Shown here piece after piece: positions 30,924-39,673 of a stretch of DNA of 64,000 nt. The DNA is from Hyphomonadaceae bacterium UBA1933 (lineage in GTDB: Bacteria > Pseudomonadota > Alphaproteobacteria > Caulobacterales > Aquidulcibacteraceae), in contig DDFH01000006.1 of assembly GCA_002337085.1 (NCBI GenBank), positions 1,145,098 to 1,209,097 on the forward strand, given 5' to 3'. The notes below the pieces were generated by a model. The model searched no databases. It was not told where the DNA came from and saw only the letters and a program-made list of their open reading frames with translations. Numbering within the stretch: the first letter of the stretch is position 1; every line of letters begins with the position of its first letter. The translations under genes and the position numbers were made by a program.

Positions 30924-31706
30924 ATGAAAGTATTAATCGTTTTTGCGCATCCAGAAGAATTATCGCTTAACGCATCTCTAAGAGATATTGCCATCAATCA
31001 GTTAGAAATAGATGGGCATGAGGTAAAGGTAAGTAACCTTTATAAGCAGAACTTTAAACCCATAATTGATAGGGACGATTTCAAAAACCATACTGAATGT
31101 CGTTTGAAAATCCCATCTGCCTCAAGCAAGGCATTTCAAGAAAATGCGCTTACAGAAGACGTTTTATCGGAGCAAGAAAAATTATTATGGGCCGATGCCG
31201 TGATCTTACAATTTCCTCTTTGGTGGTTTTCAATGCCAGCAATTTTAAAAGGTTGGGTTGAACGGGTTTTTTCTTTTGGCTTTGCCTATGGTGTTGGTGA
31301 GCATAGTGACAAAAAATGGGGCAATCGTTATGGAGAAGGTGTGATGGCTGGTAAGCGTGCTATGCTGTTGCTAACTATTGGTGGTTGGGCTGAACATTAT
31401 TCAGAATTTGGAATAAATGGGCAGATTGATGATTTATTGTTTCCAATTAATCATGGCATTTTGTTCTATCCTGGTTTTGATGTGTTGCCGCACTTCGCCA
31501 TACACCGTGCCGATAGAATGGATGATGAAACTTTTGAAAAAACCGCGTCAGAGTTACGGCTGCGCATGGCGGGGCTTTTTACGCAAAAGCCAATTGCATA
31601 CTGCAAACAAAACTTTGGCGATTACACAATACCAGACATGCAATTAAAACCAAGTTTAAGAAAAGATGGCTTTGGCGGCATAAGAGCCCATATTAAAGGC
31701 AATTAA
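30924..31706 (+). CDS. Flavodoxin-fold NAD(P)H:quinone oxidoreductase
   Basis: 260 aa, NQO1/MdaB-like FMN or FAD enzyme that reduces quinones by two electrons. IVFAHPEELSLNASLRD is the phosphate-binding start. DAVILQFPLWWFSMPAILKG and WVERVFSFGFAYG form the flavin/substrate site, and LLTIGGWAEHYSEFG the nicotinamide side. AAGGAGAAG before the ATG is a strong ribosome site. Likely induced by the neighbouring LysR. It is convergent with bamD, 6 nt apart. Confidence 0.9.
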   Translation: MKVLIVFAHPEELSLNASLRDIAINQLEIDGHEVKVSNLYKQNFKPIIDRDDFKNHTECRLKIPSASSKAFQENALTEDVLSEQEKLLWADAVILQFPLWWFSMPAILKGWVERVFSFGFAYGVGEHSDKKWGNRYGEGVMAGKRAMLLLTIGGWAEHYSEFGINGQIDDLLFPINHGILFYPGFDVLPHFAIHRADRMDDETFEKTASELRLRMAGLFTQKPIAYCKQNFGDYTIPDMQLKPSLRKDGFGGIRAHIKGN

Positions 31707-31712
31707 AGGCGG

Positions 31713-32594
31713 TTATTCCGGTTTTAAAGCTTTACCTTTAACGTCTTTTATTTTTTGCTTTTTCTCATGCTTATCGCCAAATAAACCTTTTTTGGTTGGT
31801 TTAACTTTTGGTGCATGACCTTTTGAGGTCAAAAGCTTGTAAGAGCGTTCATACCATTCAGAACCAGGATAGTTATAACCAAGAACTGCACCGGCTTTGG
31901 TTGCCTCATCAACAAGACCCATTGCAAGATATGATTCAACGAGGCGGTGCAGTGCTTCTGGCACGTGGGTGGTGGTTTGATACAAATCAACCACGCGGCG
32001 GAAGCGACCAATTGCGGCAATTGGGTTATCATCATTTTCAAGATAATAACGACCAATTTCCATTTCTTTACCTGCAAGCTGGTCACGCGTCATATCCATT
32101 TTCATACGAGCATCCTTGGCGTATGCGGTGTTAGGATAACGTTGTGCAACTTCATTTAAAGAGGCAAGTGCAAGTTCGGTCATGCGCTGATCGCGACCAA
32201 CGTCAGTGATTTGTTCAAAATAACAAATTGCAATCAGATAATAAGCATATGCCGAATTATCCTGATTTGATTGATACATTGAAATAAAGCGGTTGGCGGC
32301 GGCAATTGCATCCTCATACTTATTTTGTTTGTAATAAGTATAGGCCGACATCAAAATCGCGCGGCGCGCCCATTCCGAATATGGGTGCTGGCGGTCAACC
32401 TCTTCAAAGCCTTGGATGGCGTCTTCATAATTTCTCTTATCAAGCTGATCGCGGGCATTATTATAAAGGTTTTCAACCGGACGCTCAACATAAACGGGGG
32501 CACGATTCTTTTTTGAACCGATAGACTGACAACCTGTAAGGGCGGTTGAAGCAATCAAAATAGCTGTAATTAAAAGGGTAGCTTTGTTTTTCAT
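31713..32594 (-). CDS. bamD: Outer membrane assembly lipoprotein BamD
   Basis: Essential lipoprotein of the BAM complex that inserts beta-barrels in the outer membrane. 293 aa from ATG 32594, chosen since it gives a signal peptide with lipobox LTGC (Cys22). TPR-type repeats: NARDQLDKRNYEDAIQGF, EVDRQHPYSEWARRA, YYKQNKYEDAIAAANRFI, RYPNTAYAKDA and the BamD-typical EMEIGRYYLE. The C-terminus is Lys-rich. Downstream of lpxC on the same strand with 120 nt between. Confidence 0.94.
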   Translation of the reverse strand: MKNKATLLITAILIASTALTGCQSIGSKKNRAPVYVERPVENLYNNARDQLDKRNYEDAIQGFEEVDRQHPYSEWARRAILMSAYTYYKQNKYEDAIAAANRFISMYQSNQDNSAYAYYLIAICYFEQITDVGRDQRMTELALASLNEVAQRYPNTAYAKDARMKMDMTRDQLAGKEMEIGRYYLENDDNPIAAIGRFRRVVDLYQTTTHVPEALHRLVESYLAMGLVDEATKAGAVLGYNYPGSEWYERSYKLLTSKGHAPKVKPTKKGLFGDKHEKKQKIKDVKGKALKPE

Positions 32595-32680
32595 TATTAA
32601 ATCGCGCAATTTGAACCAAATCTTTTTAAACTTGAAACGGTTTACATAAGATTTTGCAATTAAAAAAGTCACAAACTCAT

Positions 32681-32696
32681 CATTTTACGTAAAATG
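32681..32696. promoter_or_regulatory. Perfect 16-bp palindrome between lpxC and bamD
   Basis: CATTTTAC/GTAAAATG with no spacer. It lies 18 nt after the lpxC stop and about 90 nt before bamD. It lacks a U-run, so it is more likely a protein site or a small mRNA hairpin than a terminator. Confidence 0.4.
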
Positions 32697-32714
32697 GCGG
32701 ATTTTTAATGATAA

Positions 32715-33629
32715 TTAAAGACCTGCGGCCGCAAACAAGCGTGTGCTAACCGGTTGGGTGACAACGCGGAACGCTTTTTGATTTGTCATCAACGCCTTAA
32801 CAAGTGCCACATTCATGGCGTGACCAGACTGACTTGCAATATATTTACCAAGAATCGGATAGCCAGCCAGTGCCAAATCGCCAACTGCATCAAGTGCCTT
32901 ATGGCGCACAAATTCATCATCAAAGCGCAGGCCGCCTTCATTCATGATTTTATCGCCATCAATAACCACGGCATTATCAAGCGAACCACCACGGCTTAGA
33001 CCCATTGCGCGCAAAGCCTCAACCTGATGCAAGAAGCCAAAAGTACGGGCAGGGGCAATATCACGAACAAAGCCATTTTTAGTGCCATCAAAAACAGCAC
33101 GTTGCAGGCCAATTGCTTCGCTATCAAAATCAATGCTTACATCAAGTGTGAAACCTTCAGAAGGCTCAAGGCGTGCGATTTTTGCACCATCTTTAACTTC
33201 GATGGGTTCAAGAATTTCGATGAAATGGCGCGGCTCGTCTTGTGAAGCTAAACCAACGCTTTGGATAAGATCGATAAAGGGTTCGGCCGAACCATCAAGA
33301 ATTGGAACTTCAGGGCCGTCAATTTCAATAAAAGCATTATCAACGCCCATACCAGTAAGTGCAGAAAGCACATGCTCGATGGTGGCGACAGAATGCCCAA
33401 ATTCATTGGCAATTGATGTGCCAAGTTGGGTTCCAGTTACATTTGAACCAAGGGCAGAGATGCGCGCCTCACGCGGTAAAACGTCGGTACGAATGAAAAC
33501 GAAGCCAGTATTTACAGGCGCAGGAAGCAAAGTAAGCGTAGCACGTACGCCAGTGTGAACACCAACCCCAATGCATGATGCGCTTTTCTTTAATGTTTTT
33601 TGCAACTGGCAAATATTTTCGTGTTTCAC
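32715..33629 (-). CDS. lpxC: UDP-3-O-acyl-N-acetylglucosamine deacetylase
   Basis: Zinc deacetylase, the committed step of lipid A synthesis. GVGVHTG near the N-terminus, TIEHVLSALTGMG with the first zinc His, and HKALDAVGDLALAG with the second His and the Asp ligand. SGHAMN carries the catalytic His. I set the start at GTG 33629 (304 aa, normal length), because AGGGG sits 7 nt upstream; a 35-codon extension upstream has Cys-rich non-family sequence. It begins the lpxC-bamD unit. Confidence 0.95.
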   Translation of the reverse strand: MKHENICQLQKTLKKSASCIGVGVHTGVRATLTLLPAPVNTGFVFIRTDVLPREARISALGSNVTGTQLGTSIANEFGHSVATIEHVLSALTGMGVDNAFIEIDGPEVPILDGSAEPFIDLIQSVGLASQDEPRHFIEILEPIEVKDGAKIARLEPSEGFTLDVSIDFDSEAIGLQRAVFDGTKNGFVRDIAPARTFGFLHQVEALRAMGLSRGGSLDNAVVIDGDKIMNEGGLRFDDEFVRHKALDAVGDLALAGYPILGKYIASQSGHAMNVALVKALMTNQKAFRVVTQPVSTRLFAAAGL

Positions 33630-33734
33630 TTTATTTCCCCTGCCATATAATGGACAGTTAATGCCCGCACATCGCAGGCATAATTCAATATAATAGCCAC
33701 TGCCTGAATATTCATTAAACATCAAAACAAACAC

Positions 33735-33955
33735 TGTTTCTAAATGTTACGGTTCTTGAAAAATATGAATAACTTGATGTTTTTATTATATTTTATCTAT
33801 TATGTTGGGGAAAAATTAGCTGCAATTTATTCACAATCCAACAAATATCTAACTTTATATCGGTTACAAAAAAATCAGCTTGCGACAGCTTGTCACTATT
33901 GCAAATTATTAGCAATAGCAATAAAGAAGGGCGGTATAACCGATAGGAGAGGGCA
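33735..33955 (+). promoter_or_regulatory. Promoter region of the TonB receptor operon
   Basis: Very AT-rich region between divergent lpxC and the receptor gene. A 7-bp inverted repeat CTATTGC-9-GCAATAG at 33896-33918 lies where a -10 would be, downstream of TTGCGA, and a second small palindrome CGGT-ATA-ACCG is near 33932. A metal- or haem-responsive repressor would fit, but neither matches a Fur, Irr or RirA consensus that I know. Confidence 0.4.
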
Positions 33956-36553
33956 TTGGAGAGTAAGGCAAAGCTGGGAAATAAAGCAAAATTTATGGTT
34001 TCGACTTGCATATTCGTTCTTACGGGGGTGGCAAATGAAGCTTTTGCCCAAGAAGGCAAGACACAAAACGATGATGCAGTAATAACAACTCGTGTAATTA
34101 AAGTTGATGGTGATTCAAAAGACGCGGAAGTTTATCAAGGTGGTACTGGCATAGATGCCGGTAAATCGGCGTTTAATAAAATTGGGATTGATGCCCTTAC
34201 AAGTGGTACTGGCGATGTAAACGAGATTTTGCGGGTTTTACCGCATGTTGAGTTTGATAAAAATGCTTATAGTACAGACAAAGCCGACATGTTAGATTTG
34301 AGGCCACTTGATATTTCAATTTCAGGCGGTTTAGCATTTCAAAATAATATCATGATAGATGGCATTGGTGTGGTTTCGCACTTGGATACAACTGAAAGTC
34401 CAGCGACGCATTATGATAAAGTAGCGTCAGGAAAAGCGCAATTTCAATGGGTCGATTCAGCGCTTATTGATAATGTTGAGCTTCATGATAGCAATATTTC
34501 TGCACAATATGGTGGCTTTACTGGTGGGGTTTTGAACATAAAAACCCGCACGCCAAAGGGTGTTTTTGGTGCTGAATTTTATACTACATGCACCAATAGT
34601 GACTTAATTTCTTATGAAATAAATAAAAAGACTCGTGCCAATACTGCGGGGCAGACGCTTGCCGATGAACCTGATTATTCACGTTGTAATCATAGTTTAA
34701 CCGTTGATTTGCCAGAAATTTATGGGTTTAACACCATGATTTCACAAACATATCAGAATGCGATTGATGTCGATTATCGTGATGTAAAATATGGTGGCGG
34801 TGCATATAATGAAAAGTCCACTTCTAAATCTACTCTGCTTAAGATTCAAAGAGATTTGGGTGATTTTGCAACATTGGATTTTCAATATACTTATGCGCCG
34901 TATACCACTACTTATTCTGGAACTAATGCCTATCAAAATACCATTGTAACGCATGGTAGTGGTGACAGGGCGGCAATAAATCTTAGAAGCATAAATAGTA
35001 AAATCTTTGGTTCTGAGGAATGGAATATTGGTTTTACTTACAATAAAAATGATGGCGGACGCGACGCACCCCCAACCAATCTGGTTTGGCCTTCGACACC
35101 TCTCATATATACCTGTGGCAATGATACTTGTACATCTGGCGGCTTTGGTAGTTTGGCGCAAGAAGAAACTGATTATAAGCTTAATGCATCGGCATTGTGG
35201 CGTCTTCCGGTTGGTAAATTGCGTTTGGGCATTGAGTACGGTCATATTGATGCGCTGGCACAACGGTATCAAGAAAATGATGCGTATCGTGCAATAGGAA
35301 CAACTATTAAGGCACTTGGGTCGCGCCCAACAGTTATTTCAAGTTCAACTGTCTGCTTGGATAAAGCAGATGTCGCATGTCTTGATGGTTTTGGTGCGCT
35401 TGAATATCGTCTTAGCTATACACCATACAAGGCTGAAGTAGGGCTTGATAATATAAGTGCATTTGCCGAGTGGAAAGCAGATTTTGGTAAACTAGAAACC
35501 CGTGTTGGCGGGCGTGTTGATTATTCATCATTCTTGAAAAATACTGATTTTTCGCCGCGTTTATCACTATCTTATGATTTTGGTTACTTAAAGCTTACAG
35601 TCGGGGCAAACCGTTATTATGAAGATGATTACCTTGGCTATGCATTAAATGAGCAAAAAACCGGAACTATTATTTATTATCGCAATCCAATAATTGCAAA
35701 TGGAAAGCGGCAATATTCAAACTCAAACTGGATTGTTTATAACGAAACAAGGCAGGCAAAATTTACGGGGATTGATTTAAAAACCCCATATTCTGATGAA
35801 TTAACCGCCGCACTTAACTTCCGTTTGCCTTATGATATTGATACCCAAATTAAATTTATTTACCGCGATGGAAAGGATGAATTTGCGTATCAAAATGGCG
35901 TAAAAGTATCTTATGTGAATGCGCTGGGCGTTAATGCAACTTATTCAACTTATGTCCCCAATAATGATGGTCAATCGCATTATGAAGGCATAAGTCTTGA
36001 ATTAAATAAGCGCGTTTCAAACAATTTGGCATTGATTGCAAATGCGGCATGGTCTGAAACACGCCATAATGTTGTTAATTATATGACTTCATTTGAAGAT
36101 AGTGCGGCGGCAACCACAATGATTTATTATAATGGTTCTGTCATGTCGCTTTATGACCTTGATTTGATTACACAGGCTGAAAATTTTGCAACACCTTTAA
36201 AGATTAATGTTGGGTTGGTTGGCAAATTCTTTAATGATAATCTAAAACTTGGTGCATATTCACGTTGGAGTGATGCATATAAAACCATTGATTCACTTGG
36301 TTTTTATACCCCAGTTGCCGTGGGCAATGTTACAACTAGATATTTAACTTATGGCAAAGTGAAATATAGCGCCATAACCCAATTCGATATCAATGGCTCG
36401 TATCGTTTTATAAATCAGTCTGGCATCAATGTTATGGTTGAAGGTAGCGTAACAAATCTATTCAGCACAGTGCAAAAGGATGAAGTTCTCTCCGCGAGCG
36501 AACCCTATCAAAAAGGACGTACAATATGGCTTGGGTTAAGAGTAAAATACTAA
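33956..36553 (+). CDS. TonB-dependent outer membrane receptor
   Basis: 865 aa, starting at TTG 33956 with AGGAG 7 nt upstream (no ATG has a ribosome site). Signal peptide about 1-31 (ends EAFA), plug domain about 60-190 (DVNEILRVLPHVEFD, NNIMIDGIGVVS, QYGGFTGGVLNIKTR), then a 22-strand barrel ending in the aromatic signature LGLRVKY. Cys pairs in extracellular loops (YTCGNDTC; VCLDKADVAC) suggest disulfides. It overlaps the di-haem peroxidase gene by 28 nt and is followed by its own TonB gene. The ligand is unknown; siderophore, haem or copper chelate are possible. Confidence 0.9.
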   Translation: MESKAKLGNKAKFMVSTCIFVLTGVANEAFAQEGKTQNDDAVITTRVIKVDGDSKDAEVYQGGTGIDAGKSAFNKIGIDALTSGTGDVNEILRVLPHVEFDKNAYSTDKADMLDLRPLDISISGGLAFQNNIMIDGIGVVSHLDTTESPATHYDKVASGKAQFQWVDSALIDNVELHDSNISAQYGGFTGGVLNIKTRTPKGVFGAEFYTTCTNSDLISYEINKKTRANTAGQTLADEPDYSRCNHSLTVDLPEIYGFNTMISQTYQNAIDVDYRDVKYGGGAYNEKSTSKSTLLKIQRDLGDFATLDFQYTYAPYTTTYSGTNAYQNTIVTHGSGDRAAINLRSINSKIFGSEEWNIGFTYNKNDGGRDAPPTNLVWPSTPLIYTCGNDTCTSGGFGSLAQEETDYKLNASALWRLPVGKLRLGIEYGHIDALAQRYQENDAYRAIGTTIKALGSRPTVISSSTVCLDKADVACLDGFGALEYRLSYTPYKAEVGLDNISAFAEWKADFGKLETRVGGRVDYSSFLKNTDFSPRLSLSYDFGYLKLTVGANRYYEDDYLGYALNEQKTGTIIYYRNPIIANGKRQYSNSNWIVYNETRQAKFTGIDLKTPYSDELTAALNFRLPYDIDTQIKFIYRDGKDEFAYQNGVKVSYVNALGVNATYSTYVPNNDGQSHYEGISLELNKRVSNNLALIANAAWSETRHNVVNYMTSFEDSAAATTMIYYNGSVMSLYDLDLITQAENFATPLKINVGLVGKFFNDNLKLGAYSRWSDAYKTIDSLGFYTPVAVGNVTTRYLTYGKVKYSAITQFDINGSYRFINQSGINVMVEGSVTNLFSTVQKDEVLSASEPYQKGRTIWLGLRVKY

Positions 36554-37659
36554 AACATAGGTTTAAGTTATTGTTTGCAATTTTCGTTGCAAGTGGCTTG
36601 ACGGTGGCAGCGGTTTCTTATGCCGCTGATGAGCAACTTTTTTCAATGCCGTCAATTGCCGAATTGCGCAAAATTTATTCTGGTAAACCCGAAACTTGGC
36701 CCAAGCCTTGGCTTGAAAAAGGGGCGAAATACCGCGAACTTGGCCCTTTGCCAGAAGTCAAATATCCCGTAGATAATCAACCATCGAAAGAACGGGCGGA
36801 TTTAGGGCAGAAATTATTTGATAGCCCGATTTTATCTGAATCTGGTCAATTTGCCTGTTCATCATGCCATAATCCCGAATTGGGTTTTGGGGATGGCATA
36901 AAAACCGCATTTGGGCATGATAGACAACGTGGAAACCGCAATAGCCCACATCTTTATTCTGTTGCCTGGCAAGACAGCTTCTTTTGGGATGGCCGTGCCA
37001 AAATCCTTGAAGAACAGGCAATGGGGCCAATTCAAAATCCAATTGAAATGGCGGCAAATCGTAAAACCATTGAAACCCGCCTTAATCAAAGTGCGGAATG
37101 GAAGGCGGGATTTAAAACTGCATATGGAATTGATGAAATTCGTCTTGAAGATGTTGCCCGCGCGCTTGCTAATTATGAACGCACATTAAAACCACGCCGC
37201 AATAAGTGGGATTTGGTTTTTGAAAAACAGGGTATCGACGCACTTAATGACGATGAACTAAAAGGGTTGCATTTGTTCCGTACCAAGGCGCGCTGCATGT
37301 CTTGTCATAATGGCCCTTTGTTCACCGATGATAAATTTCACAACCTTGGTTTAACTTATTATGGTCGCAAGCTTGAAGATAAGGGGCGCTTTAACGTAAC
37401 TTCACAAAAAGAAGATTTGGGGCGTTTTAAAACCCCATCATTACGAAGTGTTTCGCGAACTGGCCCTTATATGCACAATGGCCTTTTCCCAAGCCTTGAG
37501 GGGGTGATAAATATCTATAATGCTGGCGCTTTTCATCCGCAGCCGACCGATAAACAAGTGAATGACCCATTATTCCCTATGACGGATGAAATGTTGATCA
37601 AGCTAAATTTATCAGATGATGAGAAACAACAATTATTGGCATATTTAAAAACACTATGA
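36526..37659 (+). CDS. Di-haem cytochrome c peroxidase / MauG family protein
   Basis: Periplasmic, 377 aa, with an N-terminal signal or anchor helix about 12-33. Two c-type haem sites: CSSCH (C111, C114, H115) and CMSCH (C257, C260, H261). FFWDGRAKILEEQAMGPI is the family's calcium/Trp region and RTGPYMHNGLFPSLEGVI the C-terminal motif. The family includes H2O2-reducing CcpA and MauG/MbnH enzymes that oxidise protein tryptophans. Linkage with a TonB receptor and a TonB gene (overlaps of 28 and 4 nt) suggests a role in handling the imported ligand, as MbnH does near methanobactin receptors. Confidence 0.9.
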   Translation: MAWVKSKILKHRFKLLFAIFVASGLTVAAVSYAADEQLFSMPSIAELRKIYSGKPETWPKPWLEKGAKYRELGPLPEVKYPVDNQPSKERADLGQKLFDSPILSESGQFACSSCHNPELGFGDGIKTAFGHDRQRGNRNSPHLYSVAWQDSFFWDGRAKILEEQAMGPIQNPIEMAANRKTIETRLNQSAEWKAGFKTAYGIDEIRLEDVARALANYERTLKPRRNKWDLVFEKQGIDALNDDELKGLHLFRTKARCMSCHNGPLFTDDKFHNLGLTYYGRKLEDKGRFNVTSQKEDLGRFKTPSLRSVSRTGPYMHNGLFPSLEGVINIYNAGAFHPQPTDKQVNDPLFPMTDEMLIKLNLSDDEKQQLLAYLKTL

Positions 37660-38450
37660 TGTCGATTTCACAAATTGAACCTACAAAAATAGCAAAGCAA
37701 AGGGTGGCGAATTTTTTAATCGCCGCCCTGTGTTACCTTTTGCTATTTGTTTTCATATTTAACGTTAAGGCCGCAGTAATCGAGCTTAAAGAAAGCGGAA
37801 CTATATTATTTGCATCATCCGAAATGATAAGCAATAACAATGAATTAAACGAGTATGTTAAAGAAGACAATGCAAATAAAAAACCGTTGCTAAAGCCGAT
37901 TGGTAATGATGTTTATCCTACAAAATCAACGCTTGTTAGGGATGTTAAAAACATGCCAAATATGGCAGATGATTTTATCCCATCGCCGCAGCCAGTTGCA
38001 ATTTTGGCATCTTTAAACTTTCCAAATGAATTGCAAACAGCAAACCAAGCATTTGATAATATTGCCGTAAATAAGATTAGTGCCAATGCAAATTCACAAT
38101 CGATTGAGAAGCCGCACAGTGTAAAAGAAAACAACAATATTAAAGATGAAATTGATGTCGCAAAGTCCCAATATATTGAAAAAATCATTGCCCGAATAGA
38201 GCGTAAAAAGGCCTATCCATTAAGGGCGCGTGAACTAAAGATGGAAGGGGTTGTGATAATCAGCATGAAAATATCTCAAAATGGGGTTTTATCGAGTGTA
38301 AGAATTGTAAAATCATCAAACATTCAAATGCTTGATGATGCAGCATTAAATGCGGTGAAAAGTGCTGCACCATTTGAAAAATTTCCATACAATATTGTGA
38401 ATGACAGCCTAAGTATAGAAACCCCAATTGAATTTGAAATTAAGGTGTGA
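37656..38450 (+). CDS. TonB-family energy transducer
   Basis: 264 aa. One N-terminal membrane helix (about 20-40), a periplasmic spacer without the usual long Pro-Lys stretch, and a C-terminal TonB domain about 175-262: YIEKIIARIERKKAYPLRA, EGVVIISMKISQNGVLSSVR and LDDAALNAVKSAAPFEKFP. It overlaps the peroxidase by 4 nt (ATGA). No exbB or exbD is in the window, so it must use proton-channel subunits encoded elsewhere. A private TonB implies that the receptor is served specifically. Confidence 0.9.
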   Translation: MMSISQIEPTKIAKQRVANFLIAALCYLLLFVFIFNVKAAVIELKESGTILFASSEMISNNNELNEYVKEDNANKKPLLKPIGNDVYPTKSTLVRDVKNMPNMADDFIPSPQPVAILASLNFPNELQTANQAFDNIAVNKISANANSQSIEKPHSVKENNNIKDEIDVAKSQYIEKIIARIERKKAYPLRARELKMEGVVIISMKISQNGVLSSVRIVKSSNIQMLDDAALNAVKSAAPFEKFPYNIVNDSLSIETPIEFEIKV

Positions 38451-38482
38451 TAGTTGCTTAATTTCATCAAGAGTTAGGCACA

Positions 38483-38609
38483 ATGATTTGACGCCTGACA
38501 CCAACCTGCTTTCCCGCAAGGTGGTGCCCCGTTTGGGGGATGTGGTCGTACCGACAAAAAGGGGTCACTTTCACGTCAAATCATATAAATTTAAAGGAAT
38601 TAGACGTGA
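38483..38609 (+). promoter_or_regulatory. Structured leader, candidate riboswitch of ltaE
   Basis: A perfect 11-bp stem ATGATTTGACG (38483-38493) / CGTCAAATCAT (38574-38584) encloses three consecutive hairpins. These are CACC-A-ACCT/AGGT-GGTG (38499-38526), CCCC-GTTT-GGGG (38527-38538) and GTCG-TAC-CGAC (38545-38555), followed by AAAAAGGGGTCAC. The segment TCACGTC (38571-38577), partly in the closing stem, can pair perfectly with GACGTGA (38603-38609), which contains the GTG start of ltaE. The two pairings exclude each other, the design of a translational switch. It fits no riboswitch class I can recall. Confidence 0.55.
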
Positions 38610-39673
38610 CAGCACAGGATATTAAATCTTTCGCACCAAAATTTACGGGTCAACAATTTGCATCCGATAATTATTCTGGCATTTGCCCAGAAGCATTACA
38701 GGCAATGGTTGAGGCCAATGCGGGTTCTTGTGCCGCATATGGGCAAGATATTTGGACCGAACGGGCGGCAAATGGCTTTCGCAAATTATTTGAAACCGAT
38801 GGTGAAATGTTCTTTGTGTTTAATGGCACTTCGGCAAACTCATTGGCACTGGCATCATTATGCCAATCTTATCATGGTGTGATTTGTACATCTTTTGCCC
38901 ATATTGCGACCGATGAATGTGGCGCGCCGGAATTTTTCTCCAATGGCTCAAAATTATTGGTGACGCAAACCGAAAATGGCAAATTGACACCAGATGATGT
39001 GCGCACAATTGCCAATTCGCGTGTCGATATTCACTTCCCCAAGCCCCGCGTTGTAACCATTACCCAGCCCACCGAAACCGGTGAAGTGTATTCAATTGAT
39101 GAAATCAAAGCGATTTCAGAAGTATGCAAAGAATTGGGTCTAAAACTTCATATGGATGGTGCGCGCTTTGCCAATGCTTGTGCGGCACTTGGCTGTACAC
39201 CTGCGGATATAAGCTGGAAAGCGGGGGTTGATGTCCTATGCTTTGGTGGCACAAAGAATGGCATGGCAGTAGGCGAAGCGGTGATTTTCTTTGATCATAA
39301 ACTTGCGGAAGATTTTGATTACCGCTGTAAACAGGCGGGGCAATTGGCATCCAAAATGCGTTTTCTTGCCGCGCCTTGGGTGGGAATGTTGGAAAGTGGT
39401 GCTTGGCTTTCAAATGCCCGCCATGCCAATGAATGCGCAAAAAGATTAGAGGCGGGGATAAAGGGTCTTAAAGACATAAAACCAATGTTTCCAGTTGATG
39501 CCAATGCCTTATTTCTTCAGGCGCCTGATGCGGTATTTGCGGCATTGCGTGCAAAGGGATGGCATTTTTATACATTCATCGGCGGTGGCGCACGTTTCAT
39601 GTTTGCATGGGATAGTGACCCAAAACGGGTTGATGAATTGGTGGCGGATATTAGGGAAGCGGCGGCGGCTTAG
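38606..39673 (+). CDS. ltaE: Low-specificity L-threonine aldolase
   Basis: PLP enzyme that cleaves L-threonine or allo-threonine to glycine and acetaldehyde, 355 aa. FASDNYSGICPEALQAM is the family start, YGQDIWTERAANGFRKLFE follows, and HMDGARFANA holds the PLP-contact Asp. CFGGTKNGMAVGEAVIFFD contains the Schiff-base Lys (in GTKNG). GTG 38606 was chosen: AAAGGA lies 9 nt upstream and the family start fits. Glycine from this enzyme could feed the glycine-cleavage operon at 57-61 kb. The 155-nt leader before it is structured. Confidence 0.92.
   Translation: MTAQDIKSFAPKFTGQQFASDNYSGICPEALQAMVEANAGSCAAYGQDIWTERAANGFRKLFETDGEMFFVFNGTSANSLALASLCQSYHGVICTSFAHIATDECGAPEFFSNGSKLLVTQTENGKLTPDDVRTIANSRVDIHFPKPRVVTITQPTETGEVYSIDEIKAISEVCKELGLKLHMDGARFANACAALGCTPADISWKAGVDVLCFGGTKNGMAVGEAVIFFDHKLAEDFDYRCKQAGQLASKMRFLAAPWVGMLESGAWLSNARHANECAKRLEAGIKGLKDIKPMFPVDANALFLQAPDAVFAALRAKGWHFYTFIGGGARFMFAWDSDPKRVDELVADIREAAAA

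Noticed and set aside
32681..32696. Terminator between lpxC and bamD
   Set aside because: A perfect palindrome but with short AT-rich arms and no U-run; kept only as a possible protein site.
38481..38560. SAM-II riboswitch before ltaE
   Set aside because: TGATTTG is shared with SAM-II, but the short P1 pseudoknot layout and the GCTAAA element are missing, and the long closing stem does not belong to that class.
38483..38584. MITE with 11-bp terminal inverted repeats
   Set aside because: No target duplication is visible and no second copy was noticed in the window; the pairing with the start codon favours a leader function. Not fully excluded.
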